Part shown: positions 19,309 to 31,392 of the stretch, piece by piece
Layout: every line of letters begins with the position of its first letter
How positions within the stretch are numbered: the first letter of the stretch is position 1
Source of the DNA: Aggregatibacter actinomycetemcomitans DSM 8324
Lineage (GTDB): Bacteria; Pseudomonadota; Gammaproteobacteria; Enterobacterales; Pasteurellaceae
Reading direction: 5' to 3'
NCBI RefSeq assembly: GCF_000372365.1
Contig: NZ_AQUU01000004.1
Coordinates: 62,001 to 126,000, forward strand
Length of the DNA stretch: 64,000 bases
Position numbers and translations under genes: made by a program
Notes under the pieces: generated by a model
Seen by the model: the letters and a program-made list of their open reading frames with translations, nothing else
Database searches by the model: none
Told to the model about the DNA's origin: nothing

Positions 19309-21972
19309 ATGTCTGATTTAATCCAAGATATTACGCCGGTAAGCCTTGAAGAAGAATTGAAATCTTCATACCTTGATTACGCCATGTCCGTTATTGTGGG
19401 GCGCGCCCTGCCCGATGTGCGTGACGGCTTAAAACCGGTACACCGCCGCGTGTTATTTGCGATGCATGAAGGGGGCAATCTCTACAACAAACCTTATCGT
19501 AAATCCGCCCGTATCGTCGGTGACGTGATCGGTAAATACCACCCGCACGGCGACAGCGCGGTATATGACACGTTAGTACGTATGGCGCAGCCGTTCTCCT
19601 TACGTTATATGTTGGTGGACGGGCAAGGTAACTTTGGTTCGGTGGACGGCGACGCGCCGGCGGCAATGCGTTATACGGAAGCCCGTATGACCAAAATCGC
19701 CCACGAATTATTGGCTGATTTAGACAAAGAAACCGTCAATTTCGTGCCAAACTACGATGGTTCCGAAATGATTCCCGAAGTGCTGCCGACCAAAGTCCCG
19801 GCGCTATTGGTAAACGGTTCCTCCGGGATTGCAGTGGGGATGGCAACCAACATTCCGCCACACAACTTGGGCGAAGTGTTGGACGGCTGTCTGGCTTATA
19901 TCGAAAATAACGACATTACCATTGATGAATTAATGAGCCACATTCCCGGCCCGGATTTCCCGACGGCGGCATTGATCAACGGACGTAAAGGCATTGAAGA
20001 AGCCTATAAAACCGGACGCGGAAAAATTTACGTACGCGCCCGCGCAGAAATCGAAACCGATGAAAAAGGCCGTGAAAGCATCATCGTGAACGAAATTCCG
20101 TATCAAGTGAACAAAGCGAAACTCATCGAAAAAATTGCCGATTTCGTCAAAGACAAAAAAATTGAGGGGATCAGCGGGTTGCGCGATGAATCCGACAAAG
20201 ACGGTATGCGCATCGTCATCGAAATCAAACGTGATGCGGTCGGCGAAGTGGTGTTAAATAACCTGTATGCGTTGACACAAATGCAAGTCACTTTCGGGAT
20301 TAATATTGTCGCACTTGACCACGGTCAGCCCAAACTATTGAATTTAAAACAGCTCATTGAGGCGTTCGTATTACACCGCCGCGAAGTGGTGACCCGTCGT
20401 ACGATTTTTGAATTACGCAAAGCCCGTGAACGTACGCACATCTTAGAAGGCTTGGCGATTGCCTTGGCAAACGTCGATCCGATTATCGAATTAATCCGCA
20501 AAGCACCAAATCCGGAAAACGCCAAACGTGAATTGCTCACCCATCCATGGCAGCTGGGTCATGTCGCCGATATGTTGGCGGCAAGCGGTGTCGATGCCGC
20601 TCGTCCGGAAGATTTGGACGAACAATATGGCATTCGTGACGGTTTATATTATTTAACCGAAGTGCAAGCACAAGCCATTTTAGATTTACGTTTGCAAAAA
20701 TTAACCAATTTAGGTCACGATGAAATCCTGGACGAATACAAAAAATTATTGGATGCCATCGGTAAATTATTGTACATCTTGCGTAGCCCTGAGCGTTTAA
20801 TGGAAGTGATTCGTGAAGAATTGGAGCAAATCCGCGAGCAATTTAACGATCCGCGCAGAACCGAAATCACGGCGGCTTCCGGCGATATAAATCTGGAAGA
20901 TTTGATTGCCCAAGAAGATGTGGTGGTGACCCTTTCCCACGAAGGTTATGTGAAATATCAACCGATTACCGACTACGAAGCACAGCGTCGTGGTGGTAAA
21001 GGTAAATCCGCAACCAAAATGAAAGAAGAAGATTTTATCGAAAAATTACTGGTTGCCAACACCCACGATACCATTCTCTGCTTCTCCAGCCGCGGACGTT
21101 TATACTGGCTGAAAGTATATCAACTACCGCAAGCCAGCCGTGGCGCGCGCGGACGACCAATCGTGAATATTTTGCCGTTAAATGAAAATGAACGGATCAC
21201 CGCTATTCTACCGGTCGCCGCCTACGAGGAAGACAAATTCGTCGTCATGGCAACCGCCGGTGGGATTGTGAAGAAAATCGCATTAACAGAATTCAGCCGT
21301 CCGCGTTCCAGCGGGATTATCGCCCTTAACTTGCGTGATGAAGATGAGTTAATCGGCGTGGATATTACCGACGGCAGCAATGAAATCATGTTGTTCTCCT
21401 CTCAAGGTCGCGTGGTGCGCTTCAGCGAATCCGCCGTGCGTGCTATGGGGCGCTTGGCAACGGGTGTGCGCGGGATCAAACTCGCCTTAACCAATGATCT
21501 GAATGACGACGAAAGTGCGGTGGAAATTGAAGACGTTTCTGATGATAACGCAGAAGAAACCTTGGATTTAAATATCGACAAAGTCGTTTCTTTAGTCATT
21601 CCGAAAAACAACGGCGAAATTCTCACCGCAACGCAGAATGGCTACGGTAAACGGACGAAACTGGATGAGTATCCAACCAAATCCCGCAACACCAAAGGGG
21701 TAATTTCCATTAAAGTGAGTGAGCGTAACGGCAAAGTCGTGGCGGCGGCACAAGTGGAAGAAAACGACCAAATCATGTTAATCACCGATGCAGGCACCCT
21801 TGTTCGCACCCGCGTAAGCGAAGTCAGCATCGTTGGACGTAACACCCAAGGCGTTCGCTTAATCCGCACCAGCGAAGCAGAACACGTTGTGAGTTTAGAA
21901 CGTATCTGCGAAGTGGATGACGAAGAAAGTGAAAATCCGACAGAAAGTGCGGTAGAAAATAGCGAAGAATAA
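19309..21972 (+). CDS. gyrA: DNA gyrase subunit A
   Basis: 887 aa. Quinolone-pocket region [12 protein letters not shown] with Ser83 and Asp87 as in the sensitive form (E. coli numbering holds without gaps), and the active tyrosine in [10 protein letters not shown] (Y122). The GyrA box is [12 protein letters not shown], followed by the beta-pinwheel and an acidic tail with two uptake sequences in frame. Introduces negative supercoils with GyrB. Its own gene unit, between terminators. Confidence 0.98.
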   Translation: MSDLIQDITPVSLEEELKSSYLDYAMSVIVGRALPDVRDGLKPVHRRVLFAMHEGGNLYNKPYRKSARIVGDVIGKYHPHGDSAVYDTLVRMAQPFSLRYMLVDGQGNFGSVDGDAPAAMRYTEARMTKIAHELLADLDKETVNFVPNYDGSEMIPEVLPTKVPALLVNGSSGIAVGMATNIPPHNLGEVLDGCLAYIENNDITIDELMSHIPGPDFPTAALINGRKGIEEAYKTGRGKIYVRARAEIETDEKGRESIIVNEIPYQVNKAKLIEKIADFVKDKKIEGISGLRDESDKDGMRIVIEIKRDAVGEVVLNNLYALTQMQVTFGINIVALDHGQPKLLNLKQLIEAFVLHRREVVTRRTIFELRKARERTHILEGLAIALANVDPIIELIRKAPNPENAKRELLTHPWQLGHVADMLAASGVDAARPEDLDEQYGIRDGLYYLTEVQAQAILDLRLQKLTNLGHDEILDEYKKLLDAIGKLLYILRSPERLMEVIREELEQIREQFNDPRRTEITAASGDINLEDLIAQEDVVVTLSHEGYVKYQPITDYEAQRRGGKGKSATKMKEEDFIEKLLVANTHDTILCFSSRGRLYWLKVYQLPQASRGARGRPIVNILPLNENERITAILPVAAYEEDKFVVMATAGGIVKKIALTEFSRPRSSGIIALNLRDEDELIGVDITDGSNEIMLFSSQGRVVRFSESAVRAMGRLATGVRGIKLALTNDLNDDESAVEIEDVSDDNAEETLDLNIDKVVSLVIPKNNGEILTATQNGYGKRTKLDEYPTKSRNTKGVISIKVSERNGKVVAAAQVEENDQIMLITDAGTLVRTRVSEVSIVGRNTQGVRLIRTSEAEHVVSLERICEVDDEESENPTESAVENSEE

Positions 21973-21995
21973 CAAGTTTAGGTTATTTCTATTTT

Positions 21996-22023
21996 AAGGC
22001 AGTAGTGTTTTACTACTGCCTTT
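21996..22023 (+). terminator. Terminator of gyrA
   Basis: Perfect 8-bp stem GGCAGTAG / CTACTGCC with loop TGTTTTA, preceded by AA and followed by TTT. Confidence 0.85.
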
Positions 22024-22039
22024 ACTATTGGAGTGAAAA

Positions 22040-22390
22040 ATGGGTATTTATCTGGTTTATTTGCACATTGTTTGTGCTTTTCTAAGTTTAGGGTTGTTAA
22101 TTGTGCGTGGGGCAATGCAGTTAACACAGAAAAACTGGCGCGCGGTAAAACTCTTGAAAATCCTACCGCACTTAACGGACACCCTGCTTATTTTGAGCGG
22201 TGTCGCCATGTTATTTGTGTTCAACTACGGATTACCAATTTGGATCATAATGAAAATTTTACTGCTTGCAGGCTACATTGTCTTCTCGGCAAAATTCTTC
22301 AGTAAAAAACAATCTCAAATTCGACCGCACTTTTTCTTCTTCGCCCTTGCGGCACTGACTGCCACGATGTTATTAGGCTATTTTCACTAG
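22040..22390 (+). CDS. SirB-like small membrane protein
   Basis: 116 aa with four predicted membrane helices. The H-x-x-x-A start of helix 1 (YLVYLHIVCAFLSLGLLIVRG), a central HLTDTLLILSG and WIIMKILLLAGYIVFSA match the SirB2/invasion-regulator family, whose function is unsettled. The conserved His in helices 1 and 2 might bind haem or metal (inference). RBS TTGGAGTG. It is monocistronic, between two terminators. Confidence 0.75.
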   Translation: MGIYLVYLHIVCAFLSLGLLIVRGAMQLTQKNWRAVKLLKILPHLTDTLLILSGVAMLFVFNYGLPIWIIMKILLLAGYIVFSAKFFSKKQSQIRPHFFFFALAALTATMLLGYFH

Positions 22391-22424
22391 AAACAAAAAG
22401 TGGGCTCAAACCCACTTTTTGTTT
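22391..22424. terminator. Bidirectional terminator between sirB-like gene and yciH
   Basis: Fourteen-bp stem AAACAAAAAGTGGG / CCCACTTTTTGTTT with loop CTCAAA; A and T tracts flank both sides, so it can serve both convergent genes. Confidence 0.85.
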
Positions 22425-22741
22425 TAACCTCCCGCCAACTTTACTTTAAAGCCTTTTTGCTCCAGTAGTTGTTTCAGCAAATCACGTTTTTCGCCTTGAA
22501 TTTCAATGGTATGATTTTTCACCGCACCACCGCAGCCACAGCGTTTTTTTAATTCCGCCGCCAAGGCTTTCAACTCAGGCTCAGCCAGTCCAAGCCCGTT
22601 AATAATACTTACACCACTTCCTTTACGTCCAGTTTTTTGCAGCTGAATACGCACAATACCGTCGCCCTGCAGAATTGGTTCCTGCGGTTTGTCGGCTTTA
22701 ATGCGCCCGACGTCGGTGGAATACACTAAATGACTTGTCAT
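22424..22741 (-). CDS. yciH: SUI1/eIF1-family translation factor YciH
   Basis: 105 aa from the ATG at 22741 (MTSHLVYSTDVGRI); a GTG at 22750 would add three residues and overlap the pyrF stop. The SUI1 core is intact: VRIQLQKTGRKGSGVSII, ELKKRCGCGGAVKNHTIEIQ, and the ending KGFKVKLAGG. Bacterial YciH influences start-codon selection and stress translation. Last gene of the lapA-lapB-pyrF-yciH run. Confidence 0.92.
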   Translation of the reverse strand: MTSHLVYSTDVGRIKADKPQEPILQGDGIVRIQLQKTGRKGSGVSIINGLGLAEPELKALAAELKKRCGCGGAVKNHTIEIQGEKRDLLKQLLEQKGFKVKLAGG

Positions 22742-22746
22742 ACGTA

Positions 22747-23439
22747 TCACGCAATAGACGCATTAATGGCGTTTAACACTTCTGCCGGGTTTTCCGCCTG
22801 GGTAATTGGACGACCAATCACCAAATAATCGGAACCGGAACGAATTGCTGCCGCCGGTGTCATCACGCGGCGTTGATCACCCAAATCGGTACCAATCGGA
22901 CGAATTCCCGGTGTCACCAGCAGGAAGTTCTCACCGCAATTACGACGCAAAATTTCCACTTCTTGCGGTGAACAAACCACGCCGTCCAGACCGGCTCGTT
23001 GGGTCAAATGCGCCAAACGAATAACTTGTTCCATGGGTGAGGCGTTAATGCCGATTTGCAATAAATCCAAATCTTCCATGCTGGTCAGCACGGTAACGCC
23101 AATTAGCAACGGAGCATCTTTGCCATAAGGCTCGAGGATTTTCTTGGCTTCTTCCATCATACGCAAACCGCCGCTGGCATGTAAATCCACCATCCAAACG
23201 CCTAAATCGGCCGCAGAACGCACCGCTCTTGCTACCGTGTTCGGAATATCATGGAATTTTAAATCAAGGAAAACATCAAAATGACGCTTATGTAACTGCT
23301 TTACAAAATTCGTGCCAAGCGTCGTAAACATTTCCTTTCCGACTTTTAAACGGCATGAATTCGGATCCAGTTGGTCAACCAAAGCCAAGGCTTCAGCTTC
23401 CCTTTCATAATCCAATGCAATAATGACTTTATTCGTCAT
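22747..23439 (-). CDS. pyrF: Orotidine 5'-phosphate decarboxylase
   Basis: 230 aa from [12 protein letters not shown] (ATG at 23439, AAGGAG ribosome-binding site); an upstream ATG at 23466 lacks family support. The catalytic tetrad lies in [13 protein letters not shown] (D-x-K-x-x-D) with the first lysine in LKVGKEMF. The phosphate loop is [11 protein letters not shown]. Makes UMP in pyrimidine synthesis. Adjacent to lapB and yciH as in other gamma-proteobacteria. Confidence 0.97.
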   Translation of the reverse strand: MTNKVIIALDYEREAEALALVDQLDPNSCRLKVGKEMFTTLGTNFVKQLHKRHFDVFLDLKFHDIPNTVARAVRSAADLGVWMVDLHASGGLRMMEEAKKILEPYGKDAPLLIGVTVLTSMEDLDLLQIGINASPMEQVIRLAHLTQRAGLDGVVCSPQEVEILRRNCGENFLLVTPGIRPIGTDLGDQRRVMTPAAAIRSGSDYLVIGRPITQAENPAEVLNAINASIA

Positions 23440-23468
23440 ATTTTTCTCCTTATAAAGCAAAGTCACGG

Positions 23469-24659
23469 TTAATTATGTTCAATCGCATTAACCGGTTTAA
23501 TGGTTTCCCATTGACGACAGGAAGGACAGCACCACATTAATTTATGGGTTTGAAAGCCGCAATTGCTACAGCGGTAATCAAAAGTCTGTTTAATCCGCTC
23601 ACCTACCATTTTATGCAATAAAATCAAGCTGTCTTTGCCTCTGCCCTGCTCTGCATCATCAATTTGATATTGGATAAACCGATGAAAAATCGGCGTGCTC
23701 GGATTTTGTTGCAATTGTTGGTATAACTTCAATTGGGCGGCAGAATAACCGTCTTTTTCTTCAATCAGTTCTGCAAGCATTAACACCACTGCGCTGTTGT
23801 TATTTTGGCGGCTGGCTTTGATTAAGAATAGCTCAAAATTATCTAACAGATTTAATTTTTGATAACAATGTTTCAACGCCGGCAAGGCTTCACTAATATA
23901 CGCCGGGCTCTGATTTAAAATTTCTTCTAAAAAACCGACCGCACTTTTATAGTTTTCTTGTTGAATTGCCAAGTCCGCCAACATCATTGAAGCACGAACG
24001 CAATTCGGAGAGACTTTAAGCGCTTGCAATAAGATTTGCTGCCGATTTTCTTTACTGTCTGCCGGCAAATGTTGCACATATTCACAATAATACTGCGCCA
24101 GTTCCACATTATTGGCTTTCGGTGCTATTTTTGCCAGTTTCTCCGCCACATTAATGGCTTTTTTCCACTCTTTGGTTTTCTGGTAGATCACCGTCAGTTG
24201 TTGTAACGCGCCTTCGGCAAACTCCGGCTCATCTACCATTAAAATATACAGATTTTCCGCCCGATCAAAAAAACCGACGGTCATAAAATCTTTGGCTAAT
24301 TGTTGTTTGGCTAACAGTTTTTGTTCAAAAGAATAATGAGGGCTGTTATCGAGGGCTTGATGGATACGCAACGCACGATCCACTTCGCCACGGGAGCGAA
24401 ATAAATTCCCTAAAGTTAATTCCGCTTCAAATTGTGAGGTGCTATCGATTTCATTCTCAGTTTCCTGCTTTTGCAGCATATCCAAAAATAAATCAACAGC
24501 TTTTTCCGTTTGATTGGCAAGTAAAAAATTCACCCCGGTGACATAATCCCGAGAAAGCTTGTTGCTGACATCATCCTGATCTTTTTTAGCACTACGGTGC
24601 CCCATATACCAACCGTACGCGGCGGCTATCGGCAAAAGAAGGAAGAGGAGTTCAAGCAT
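23469..24659 (-). CDS. lapB: Lipopolysaccharide assembly protein LapB (YciM)
   Basis: 396 aa. N-terminal membrane anchor ([17 protein letters not shown]), about nine TPR-type helical repeats over residues 40-350, and a C-terminal rubredoxin-like knuckle CSNCG...CPSC for metal. LapB promotes FtsH-dependent turnover of LpxC and so limits LPS synthesis. It overlaps the lapA stop by one base (TAATG); pyrF follows. Confidence 0.95.
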   Translation of the reverse strand: MLELLFLLLPIAAAYGWYMGHRSAKKDQDDVSNKLSRDYVTGVNFLLANQTEKAVDLFLDMLQKQETENEIDSTSQFEAELTLGNLFRSRGEVDRALRIHQALDNSPHYSFEQKLLAKQQLAKDFMTVGFFDRAENLYILMVDEPEFAEGALQQLTVIYQKTKEWKKAINVAEKLAKIAPKANNVELAQYYCEYVQHLPADSKENRQQILLQALKVSPNCVRASMMLADLAIQQENYKSAVGFLEEILNQSPAYISEALPALKHCYQKLNLLDNFELFLIKASRQNNNSAVVLMLAELIEEKDGYSAAQLKLYQQLQQNPSTPIFHRFIQYQIDDAEQGRGKDSLILLHKMVGERIKQTFDYRCSNCGFQTHKLMWCCPSCRQWETIKPVNAIEHN

Positions 24660-24955
24660 TATTGAGAAACCTTATCTCTGCTGGTCGTTAATTCGTTGAT
24701 TTGTTGCGTTTGGCGTTTGATTTGGCGATTCAGCGCAATATTTTTTAACTTTAATTTGAGATAGAAGAATCCGGTGATAAACCACCCTAGAATTAATCCC
24801 AGGCCGAATAAAATAGCAACTAAGGTAGAAAGCTGGAATTGGCTTTGCGCCACAATATAATTAAAGGTAATGATTTGATCATTGTTGGTACCAATGGTAA
24901 CGGCAACCAGCACAATGGCTAAGGTAATGATCAATCCCAAAATATATTTAATCAT
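24659..24955 (-). CDS. lapA: Lipopolysaccharide assembly protein LapA (YciS)
   Basis: 98 aa with two membrane helices (residues 2-22 and 43-65), joined by a short periplasmic segment containing the family's NNDQIITFNYIVAQ, then a cytoplasmic coiled-coil tail (KLKNIALNRQIKRQTQQ). Partner of LapB in LPS homeostasis. RBS AGGAG. Separated from ihfB by a terminator. Confidence 0.9.
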   Translation of the reverse strand: MIKYILGLIITLAIVLVAVTIGTNNDQIITFNYIVAQSQFQLSTLVAILFGLGLILGWFITGFFYLKLKLKNIALNRQIKRQTQQINELTTSRDKVSQ

Positions 24956-25002
24956 TTGTTTCTCCTTTAGATAAATGTGTGAGCATTATGCCAAAAATAC
25001 AT

Positions 25003-25030
25003 ATAAAAAACGACACTTAGAAGTGCCGTT
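25003..25030 (-). terminator. Terminator of ihfB
   Basis: On the minus strand, ACGGCACTTCTAAGTGTCGT folds as a 7-9 bp stem and is followed by TTTTTTAT. It insulates ihfB from lapAB, at least in part. Confidence 0.65.
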
Positions 25031-25053
25031 ATGAAAAGTTAGTTAGTAAAAAA

Positions 25054-25341
25054 TTATGCTGCATAAACGTCGACACGTTCTCTTAATTCTTTGCCTGCCT
25101 TAAAATATGGCACACATTTGGCATCCAATTTTACTTGTTCGCCGGTTTTAGGATTACGTCCGATGCGCGGTTGGCGACAATGCAAAGAAAAACTACCGAA
25201 ACCACGCACTTCTATACGTTCGCCATGTTCTAACACATATGACATTTGCTCTAAAATTGCTTTTACCGCTTCTTCAACATGCTTAACAGGAATGTTGCTG
25301 TTTTTTTGCACCAGAAGTTCAATAAGTTCTGACTTTGTCAT
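25054..25341 (-). CDS. ihfB: Integration host factor subunit beta
   Basis: 95 aa DNABII protein: start [14 protein letters not shown], the beta-arm signature [20 protein letters not shown] with the intercalating proline, and the C-terminal [14 protein letters not shown]. Forms the IHF heterodimer that bends DNA sharply. Good RBS (AGGAG). It follows rpsA by 61 bp, with a hairpin between them, as in E. coli. Confidence 0.96.
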   Translation of the reverse strand: MTKSELIELLVQKNSNIPVKHVEEAVKAILEQMSYVLEHGERIEVRGFGSFSLHCRQPRIGRNPKTGEQVKLDAKCVPYFKAGKELRERVDVYAA

Positions 25342-25362
25342 ATATTCTCCTAACTCTTTATG

Positions 25363-25384
25363 ACCGGCATATTGCTATGCCGGT
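25363..25384 (-). other. Intercistronic hairpin between rpsA and ihfB
   Basis: Perfect 9-bp stem ACCGGCATA / TATGCCGGT with a 4-base loop. On the minus strand it is followed by CATAAAG rather than a T run, so it is more likely an mRNA stability or processing element, or a leaky terminator, than a full stop. Confidence 0.6.
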
Positions 25385-25402
25385 TTATTAGTAAAAAGTG
25401 AA

Positions 25403-27049
25403 TTATTCACCTTTAGCGGCTTTGAAAGCTTCTGCCATTGCATTTGGAATAGCAACATCTTCTTGCTTATTCACGCTTGCAACTGCCGCGGCTTCTTCAG
25501 CTTGATCTTTCGCACGAACAGATAAATGAACGATACGGGCTTTACGATCTACGCCTGTGTATTTCGCTTCAACAACATCGCCGGCAACCACTTCGTTAGT
25601 TAAATCAGCCGCGCGGATATAACCTTCAACACCGCCGTCTAATTCAACTTTAGCGCCTTTAGCGTCTGCTTCAACAACTTTAGCGTTTAATACTGCGCCT
25701 TTTTTGTTGATTGCAACGAAGTTATTGAACGGATCTTCTTCAAGTTGTTTGATACCTAAAGAAATACGTTCTTTCACTGCGTCCACTTGCAATACAACGG
25801 CAGCGACTTCGTCACCTTTCTTGTAGTTGCGTACGGCTTCTTCGCCTTGAACATTCCAAGAAATATCGGACAAGTGAACCAAACCGTCGATACCGCCTTC
25901 TAAGCCGATGAAGATACCGAAGTCGGTGATGGATTTGATTTTACCGACAACTTTGTCACCTTTGTTGTGGGTTTCGGCGAATTGTGTCCATGGGTTAGGT
26001 TTGCATTGTTTTAAACCTAAAGAAATACGACGACGTTCTTCATCGATTTCCAGTACCATCACTTCAACAACATCACCTAAGCTAACCACTTTAGATGGGT
26101 GAATGTTTTTGTTAGTCCAATCCATTTCGGAAACGTGAACCAAACCTTCAACACCGTCTAAAATTTCAACGAAACAGCCGTAGTCGGTTAAGTTAGTCAC
26201 TTTACCGGTTAATTTGCTGTTTACCGGGTGATTTTCAGCGATTGCCGCCCAAGGATCTTGACCTAATTGTTTTAAGCCTAAAGATACACGGGTACGATCT
26301 TTGTCGAATTTCAATACCTTAACAGTGATTTCATCACCAACATTAACGATTTCACTTGGGTGTTTAACACGTTTCCAAGCCATGTCGGTAATGTGTAATA
26401 AACCGTCAACACCGCCTAAATCAACGAACGCACCGTAGTCGGTTAAGTTTTTAACGGTACCTTTAACTTCTGCACCTTCAGACAAGTTCGCCAATACTTC
26501 TTCGCGATCTTGGCTGCTTTCGGATTCGATAACGGCACGGCGGGAAACAACAACGTTGTTACGTTTTTGATCAAGTTTGATTACTTTGAATTCTAATTCT
26601 TTGCCAAGTAAGTGATCTGCATCACGAACAGGACGGGTATCAACCAATGAACCCGGTAAGAATGCGCGAACACCGTTTAACTCAACTGTGAAGCCACCTT
26701 TAACTTTACCGTTAACCAAACCAAGAACAGTCGCTTGTTCGTCGTATGCTTTTTCCAATACAATCCAAGCTTCGTTGCGTTTTGCATCAGCACGGGAAGC
26801 TACAGTTTCACCGAAACCGTCATCCACCGCTTTAAGCACGACATCAACAACATCACCCACTTGAACTTCCAATTCACCTTGTGCATTAAAAAATTCTTCG
26901 GCAGGAATAGCTGATTCGGATTTAGATCCAGTATCTACAAGTACGAAGCCTTTTTGGATAGCAACGATGGTACCTTTAACGACCGCACCTTGACGGGTTT
27001 CAAGGTCTTTCAATGATTCTTCAAAGAGTTGAGCAAAAGATTCTGTCAT
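25403..27049 (-). CDS. rpsA: 30S ribosomal protein S1
   Basis: 548 aa with six S1 (OB-fold) domains; repeated [35 protein letters not shown] and [18 protein letters not shown] mark domains 3-5. Delivers mRNA to the 30S subunit. The start has no strong Shine-Dalgarno, only a weak GAAG, as in E. coli rpsA, where this is part of S1 autoregulation. The 97-bp leader downstream of cmk can form a CCACTT/AAGTGG hairpin. Confidence 0.97.
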   Translation of the reverse strand: MTESFAQLFEESLKDLETRQGAVVKGTIVAIQKGFVLVDTGSKSESAIPAEEFFNAQGELEVQVGDVVDVVLKAVDDGFGETVASRADAKRNEAWIVLEKAYDEQATVLGLVNGKVKGGFTVELNGVRAFLPGSLVDTRPVRDADHLLGKELEFKVIKLDQKRNNVVVSRRAVIESESSQDREEVLANLSEGAEVKGTVKNLTDYGAFVDLGGVDGLLHITDMAWKRVKHPSEIVNVGDEITVKVLKFDKDRTRVSLGLKQLGQDPWAAIAENHPVNSKLTGKVTNLTDYGCFVEILDGVEGLVHVSEMDWTNKNIHPSKVVSLGDVVEVMVLEIDEERRRISLGLKQCKPNPWTQFAETHNKGDKVVGKIKSITDFGIFIGLEGGIDGLVHLSDISWNVQGEEAVRNYKKGDEVAAVVLQVDAVKERISLGIKQLEEDPFNNFVAINKKGAVLNAKVVEADAKGAKVELDGGVEGYIRAADLTNEVVAGDVVEAKYTGVDRKARIVHLSVRAKDQAEEAAAVASVNKQEDVAIPNAMAEAFKAAKGE

Positions 27050-27146
27050 AATTAATCTTCAATTTTAAGTAAATAACGTCCACTTCTAATCCATAAAAAG
27101 TGGGGCTGATAATAAAGTTCATTCATCCATGAACAAACCGTGAAAT

Positions 27147-27824
27147 TTAAGCTTTAATATCAATACGTTGCTGAATATAATCGAGCGCCTGACGAATCAC
27201 TTCATCAATACTCAATGCGGTGCTATCAAGTAAAAACGCATCATCAGCAGGTTTTAAAGGGGCGACGGCACGATTTCTATCGCGCAAATCACGCGCTTTT
27301 ATCTCGGCTAAAATCTGTGCAAAGTTACCACTAATCCCTTTATTTTGCAACTGGTTATAACGTCTTTTTGCACGTTCCTCCGCGCTGGCGTCTAAAAATA
27401 ATTTGACTTGCGCTTCGGGGAACACCACCGTGCCCATATCCCGACCGTCCGCAATCAAGCCTTTTCCCGTTGCAAAATCGCGCTGACGTTGCAGTAACGC
27501 CGCCCGTACCTGCGGGAAAACCGCGACTTTTGAGGCGGCATCGGCAACCTCCTGCGTACGAATCTGGCCGCTGACATTTTCACCATTGAGCAAAATTTGT
27601 ACTTCACCGTCTTGCGCCACAAATTCAATGTGTAAATGTTGTGCCAACTCGGCAAGCGCAGATTCATCCGCCAAATCCACCGCACTTTTTAGCGCCGCTA
27701 ACGCCGTCACCCGATAAATCGCACCGGAATCCAACAAGGCAAAGCCCAGTTTTTCCGCCAACGCATAACATAATGTGCCTTTACCGGCGCCGCTCGGGCC
27801 GTCCACCGTAATAATTTTATTCAT
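27147..27824 (-). CDS. cmk: Cytidylate kinase
   Basis: 225 aa NMP kinase. P-loop [10 protein letters not shown] at residues 8-17, [12 protein letters not shown] (CMP binding), and the lid [13 protein letters not shown]. Phosphorylates (d)CMP. Upstream of rpsA as in most gamma-proteobacteria; its start overlaps the preceding gene by 8 bp. Confidence 0.96.
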   Translation of the reverse strand: MNKIITVDGPSGAGKGTLCYALAEKLGFALLDSGAIYRVTALAALKSAVDLADESALAELAQHLHIEFVAQDGEVQILLNGENVSGQIRTQEVADAASKVAVFPQVRAALLQRQRDFATGKGLIADGRDMGTVVFPEAQVKLFLDASAEERAKRRYNQLQNKGISGNFAQILAEIKARDLRDRNRAVAPLKPADDAFLLDSTALSIDEVIRQALDYIQQRIDIKA

Positions 27825-28710
27825 GATTTTCTCTATTAAAAAGGGATTGAATTTCTGTCATCATTTTGTCGAACATATCGTAACGTTTGCGATACATGGA
27901 ACGTTTTTTACTCTGAATTTCTTCTAACGGACGACGTTCAAGTGCGGTCGAAATTTGCCAATAATTTTCCGCTAATTTGCCCTCGTTTTCCTGCCAAAAT
28001 TCATCATAGTTAAACAACAATTTCGCCGAATCGTTCCAACGGTATTTCGCCTGACGCTTATGCGGAATGCCTTGCAAGCGACAATGTAATACTTCCGCCA
28101 ATACCTTAAACGCATTCACCAACATAAACATCGGGCGCACGCCATGCAATGCTTTTGTTGCCTGACGCACCAAATCCTGCGCTTCATCGCCTTTTGGTCC
28201 CTGAATGGAAGCGATCAATACGCGATTATTCGCTAAAAAGGTAAAACCGGCAGAATAAATGCTGCGTTGATTTGCATCTGTTAAACCCATGGCAAAAAAA
28301 CCTTCGTAAGGGTCGATATGATTCAGCGTTAAATTTAACGCTAACTCATCGGTTAACTGTGATAGCAATACCGGCTGTTGCGCGATTAACGTTTCGCATA
28401 ACGCCTTACCGAATTGTTTTTCCGCCACGGCAAAATTGGTTTCAATCGCCTGTAAGCGCTGAGTTACGTTAAAACCTTTATCGCAATATTGGCTCAATAA
28501 CGTATTCACCCGATAAGGATGCTGCGTAAAAATCGGCTGCCACAAGGGATTGTCGTGAATAAACTTGACCAACGCCGAACATTGCCCGACAAAAAACAAA
28601 CGACGCGCCCCATAGCGCAACCCTTCCCGCAATAATTTTAATTTACGTTTTTCAACGGGAAACATTTCATGAAATGTCGGAAAATGGAACGTTGCCACCA
28701 TAAACCCCAT
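27817..28710 (-). CDS. VirK/YbjX (DUF535) family protein
   Basis: 297 aa soluble protein. Family features: an N-terminal aromatic segment, [13 protein letters not shown]-type strands, the stretch [30 protein letters not shown] (split across residues ~170-200), [16 protein letters not shown], and a conserved [12 protein letters not shown] near 225. Enteric relatives affect virulence and membrane-stress traits but the biochemical role is unknown. Overlaps cmk, so co-transcribed with it. Start could be MGFMVATF or the second Met. Confidence 0.8.
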   Translation of the reverse strand: MGFMVATFHFPTFHEMFPVEKRKLKLLREGLRYGARRLFFVGQCSALVKFIHDNPLWQPIFTQHPYRVNTLLSQYCDKGFNVTQRLQAIETNFAVAEKQFGKALCETLIAQQPVLLSQLTDELALNLTLNHIDPYEGFFAMGLTDANQRSIYSAGFTFLANNRVLIASIQGPKGDEAQDLVRQATKALHGVRPMFMLVNAFKVLAEVLHCRLQGIPHKRQAKYRWNDSAKLLFNYDEFWQENEGKLAENYWQISTALERRPLEEIQSKKRSMYRKRYDMFDKMMTEIQSLFNRENHE

Positions 28711-28933
28711 AAAAATCGATTCAATAAATTAAGCGCCGGATTATAGCAAAAAGCCTTGTTATTTTAAATGCGCCCATGCGCCGTAAAAACACGAGGAAAA
28801 ACCACCGCACTTAATCTGTCACTTCACTAAAACATGAACCCAATTAATTAACTAAAAAGCTACCCTGGATATTTCGCTACGGAAGGTAGTCAAAGTTACA
28901 AAATTTTGTATCAAATATTTTATAAATTTATTC

Positions 28934-28977
28934 TTTACATTAAACCAAACAAAAATATAATGCGAATCGTTTTTATC
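28934..28977 (+). promoter_or_regulatory. Promoter with overlapping Fur box before the TonB receptor
   Basis: TTTACA (28934-28939), 16-bp spacer, TATAAT (28956-28961). A Fur-like palindrome ATAATGCGAATCGTTTTTAT (from 28957) overlaps the -10, so iron-bound Fur would block polymerase. It lies 26 bp before the ATG of the receptor. Confidence 0.6.
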
Positions 28978-29002
28978 TATGGTCAGAATCTGAGGAAATA
29001 CT

Positions 29003-31369
29003 ATGTATAAAAAAACCAAGATCGCATTTTTCATTTGTACGGCGCTGTATGCACAGCATGTTCTTTCGGAAGAAAAATCAACAAATAAATCCAATATGTT
29101 ACCGGAAATTATAGTATACGGAGATAGTAATAAATCCCTTTCCTCCACCCAGGCTGTTACTTCCAATGAGATGGAAAAAATACCGACAACCAATAATAAC
29201 ATCACCGATTATCTACGTTCCAATCCGCACATTCGTTATGAAGACAGCGACCAAGATGGTTTTCAGCGTGGCGAAATTAAGCCGCAAAATATCTCAATTA
29301 ATGGAGCCGATGCAAACCAAACTGCTTACTTTGTCGATAACGTAAACGTAAATAATGATTTAACCGTCGATAACGAAATCTTTGATGGAGCCATGCAGGT
29401 TGTTCCGGGTATTAGTAATACGCAAGCTTATTTTTTTGATGCATCTATGCTATCAAAAGTCGAAGTTCACGATAGCAACATTTCCGCAAGTTTAGGTGGT
29501 TTCATGGGAGGTGCAGTCGTAGCTAAAACCAAACAATATAATGGTAAAGACGGTGTTTCACTAAAATATCGCACCACCAACTCCGGTTGGGCAAAAATTA
29601 ATGCAGATAGCTCAGCAAAAACTCTTTTAGATAAAATTAGGCCTGATGCAGGCGGTGTTGCCGAATTTCAACCTAAATACCATAAACAGACGTTCAGCAT
29701 CATGGCAGAAAAAGGCTTAACGGAAAATTTGGGCATGGTGATCGGTTACAGTAAACGCCACGCCCGCATTCAACAGAATAGATTAATTGGTTATGCTCCC
29801 GACGCTAAATTAGACAAACAAAATCATAAACGCGATTCAGATAATTTATTGTTGAACTTCAATTTGGCGGCAAGTGAAAAAGATCGTTTTGAACTGGGCT
29901 TCCGTTATTCTAATTATAAAGAACAAAAATATTATGCTACTAATATTGATAGTAACGTCAGTGATTATCATCAAGCCCTCGGTTCAACATTAGCTTGGGT
30001 ACATTCTTTTAATTCAGGCATTTTGACAAATACACTTGCTTACGATCACTTTAAAGACAAGCGGAAATCCTCCTCTGCCAATGTTGAAATCGTTTCTGTT
30101 TTCGATGAAAACTTTGATCCGCTTTATGATTATGAAAAAGGTGGTTATGGTAATAGTTCTCTTACGCAAGACAACATTCATTTCTCCACAGAATTTGCCG
30201 TAGATCCCTTTAATTTAGGTTTTGCCAACCATTCTATTTCTATAGGTGGAATTTATCAGGCAACCCATTATAAATTTAATCGCCCGCAGGATGTACATTC
30301 CAAAATTATTCAAAAATATCCTAACCTTAGCCCAATTGAGACAACAAATATTACCCACCAAGGTAATGCCCAAACCCGTTATCAAAACTTTGTTTTTTAT
30401 ACCGAAGATTTAATTAAGTGGAAAAAATTGGAGCTACGCCCGGGTGTACGTATTGAACGTGATGACTATCTGCAAAACAATAATATCGCCCCGCGTTTTG
30501 TTGCACGCTATAAACCGTGGGAGGAAACCGGATTCACATTAGGTTTAAACCGCTATTATGGACGCTCTTTCGCTTCATTAAAACTAACGAATGAGATTTT
30601 AAAAATAAACCGTGATACCAGTCGTAAATACCAAGAATTTCATTCCTTAAAAACCCCTTACGCTGATGAACTTAGTATCGGTTTTGATCAAGAATTCAAT
30701 AATCTGGTATTTAAACTTAATTATATTCATCGCAAAAATAAAAATCGTATTGTGCTAAAACGTGATGCCAATAAAGTTAATTTTTATCATAACGGCAGTG
30801 ACTTCAGCGTCGACGTTTACACTTTCCAAATGAATAATATTGAACCTTGGCAATTGGGTAAAAGCTACTGGACAAGCTCTCTGGGATTTGATTGGTTAAA
30901 AACCAAACGGGCGGATATAGGTCGAGATCTTGATCCCAATGAATTAGTTTATCTCGATGGTAAATTACTTACCCGCAGAGAAATGCTGAACAAAGTCAAT
31001 AGTTCTACAGAAGACTGGATTGCCCGCTTCGGCTTGGATATGGCAATCCCCGATTACAACATCACTTGGTCAAACAAATTGTATATAAAAGCACCGATTC
31101 GCAGTTATGACGTTTTGGAAGGTGATTTTAACGACGGAATTTCCCGTTATCGTTCTTATCACTACGGCCGACACACCCAATGGGACAGTAGTATTCGTTG
31201 GCAACCGACCATTACCGGTAATCACAGTATTTATTTGCAAGTTGACATACTAAATGTATTAAATAAAACCCGTAAATCAAAAACCGTAAAACCAATTTCA
31301 AGTAACGATGAATACGGTATTTACACGCCCGGCCGCGAGTTTTGGCTGGAAGTCGGCTACAAATTCTAG
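29003..31369 (+). CDS. TonB-dependent outer membrane receptor
   Basis: 788 aa. Signal peptide (cleaved near VLSEEKS), a TonB-box-like LPEIIVYGD at about residues 33-41, a plug domain to ~160 (ending [17 protein letters not shown]), and a 22-strand barrel ending in the outer-membrane signature [11 protein letters not shown]. The substrate cannot be read from the sequence. Two points suggest iron uptake from a host or bacterial protein: the Fur-like box, and an M16 protease gene directly downstream, as in FusA-FusC and YddB-PqqL pairs. RBS GAGGA. Probably the HI1369 counterpart of H. influenzae (from memory). Confidence 0.9.
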   Translation: MYKKTKIAFFICTALYAQHVLSEEKSTNKSNMLPEIIVYGDSNKSLSSTQAVTSNEMEKIPTTNNNITDYLRSNPHIRYEDSDQDGFQRGEIKPQNISINGADANQTAYFVDNVNVNNDLTVDNEIFDGAMQVVPGISNTQAYFFDASMLSKVEVHDSNISASLGGFMGGAVVAKTKQYNGKDGVSLKYRTTNSGWAKINADSSAKTLLDKIRPDAGGVAEFQPKYHKQTFSIMAEKGLTENLGMVIGYSKRHARIQQNRLIGYAPDAKLDKQNHKRDSDNLLLNFNLAASEKDRFELGFRYSNYKEQKYYATNIDSNVSDYHQALGSTLAWVHSFNSGILTNTLAYDHFKDKRKSSSANVEIVSVFDENFDPLYDYEKGGYGNSSLTQDNIHFSTEFAVDPFNLGFANHSISIGGIYQATHYKFNRPQDVHSKIIQKYPNLSPIETTNITHQGNAQTRYQNFVFYTEDLIKWKKLELRPGVRIERDDYLQNNNIAPRFVARYKPWEETGFTLGLNRYYGRSFASLKLTNEILKINRDTSRKYQEFHSLKTPYADELSIGFDQEFNNLVFKLNYIHRKNKNRIVLKRDANKVNFYHNGSDFSVDVYTFQMNNIEPWQLGKSYWTSSLGFDWLKTKRADIGRDLDPNELVYLDGKLLTRREMLNKVNSSTEDWIARFGLDMAIPDYNITWSNKLYIKAPIRSYDVLEGDFNDGISRYRSYHYGRHTQWDSSIRWQPTITGNHSIYLQVDILNVLNKTRKSKTVKPISSNDEYGIYTPGREFWLEVGYKF

Positions 31370-31392
31370 TTCATAATAATTACTTCATACTT

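Noticed and set aside
19550-19580. Quinolone-resistance mutation in gyrA
   Set aside because: Ser83 and Asp87 are the wild-type residues.
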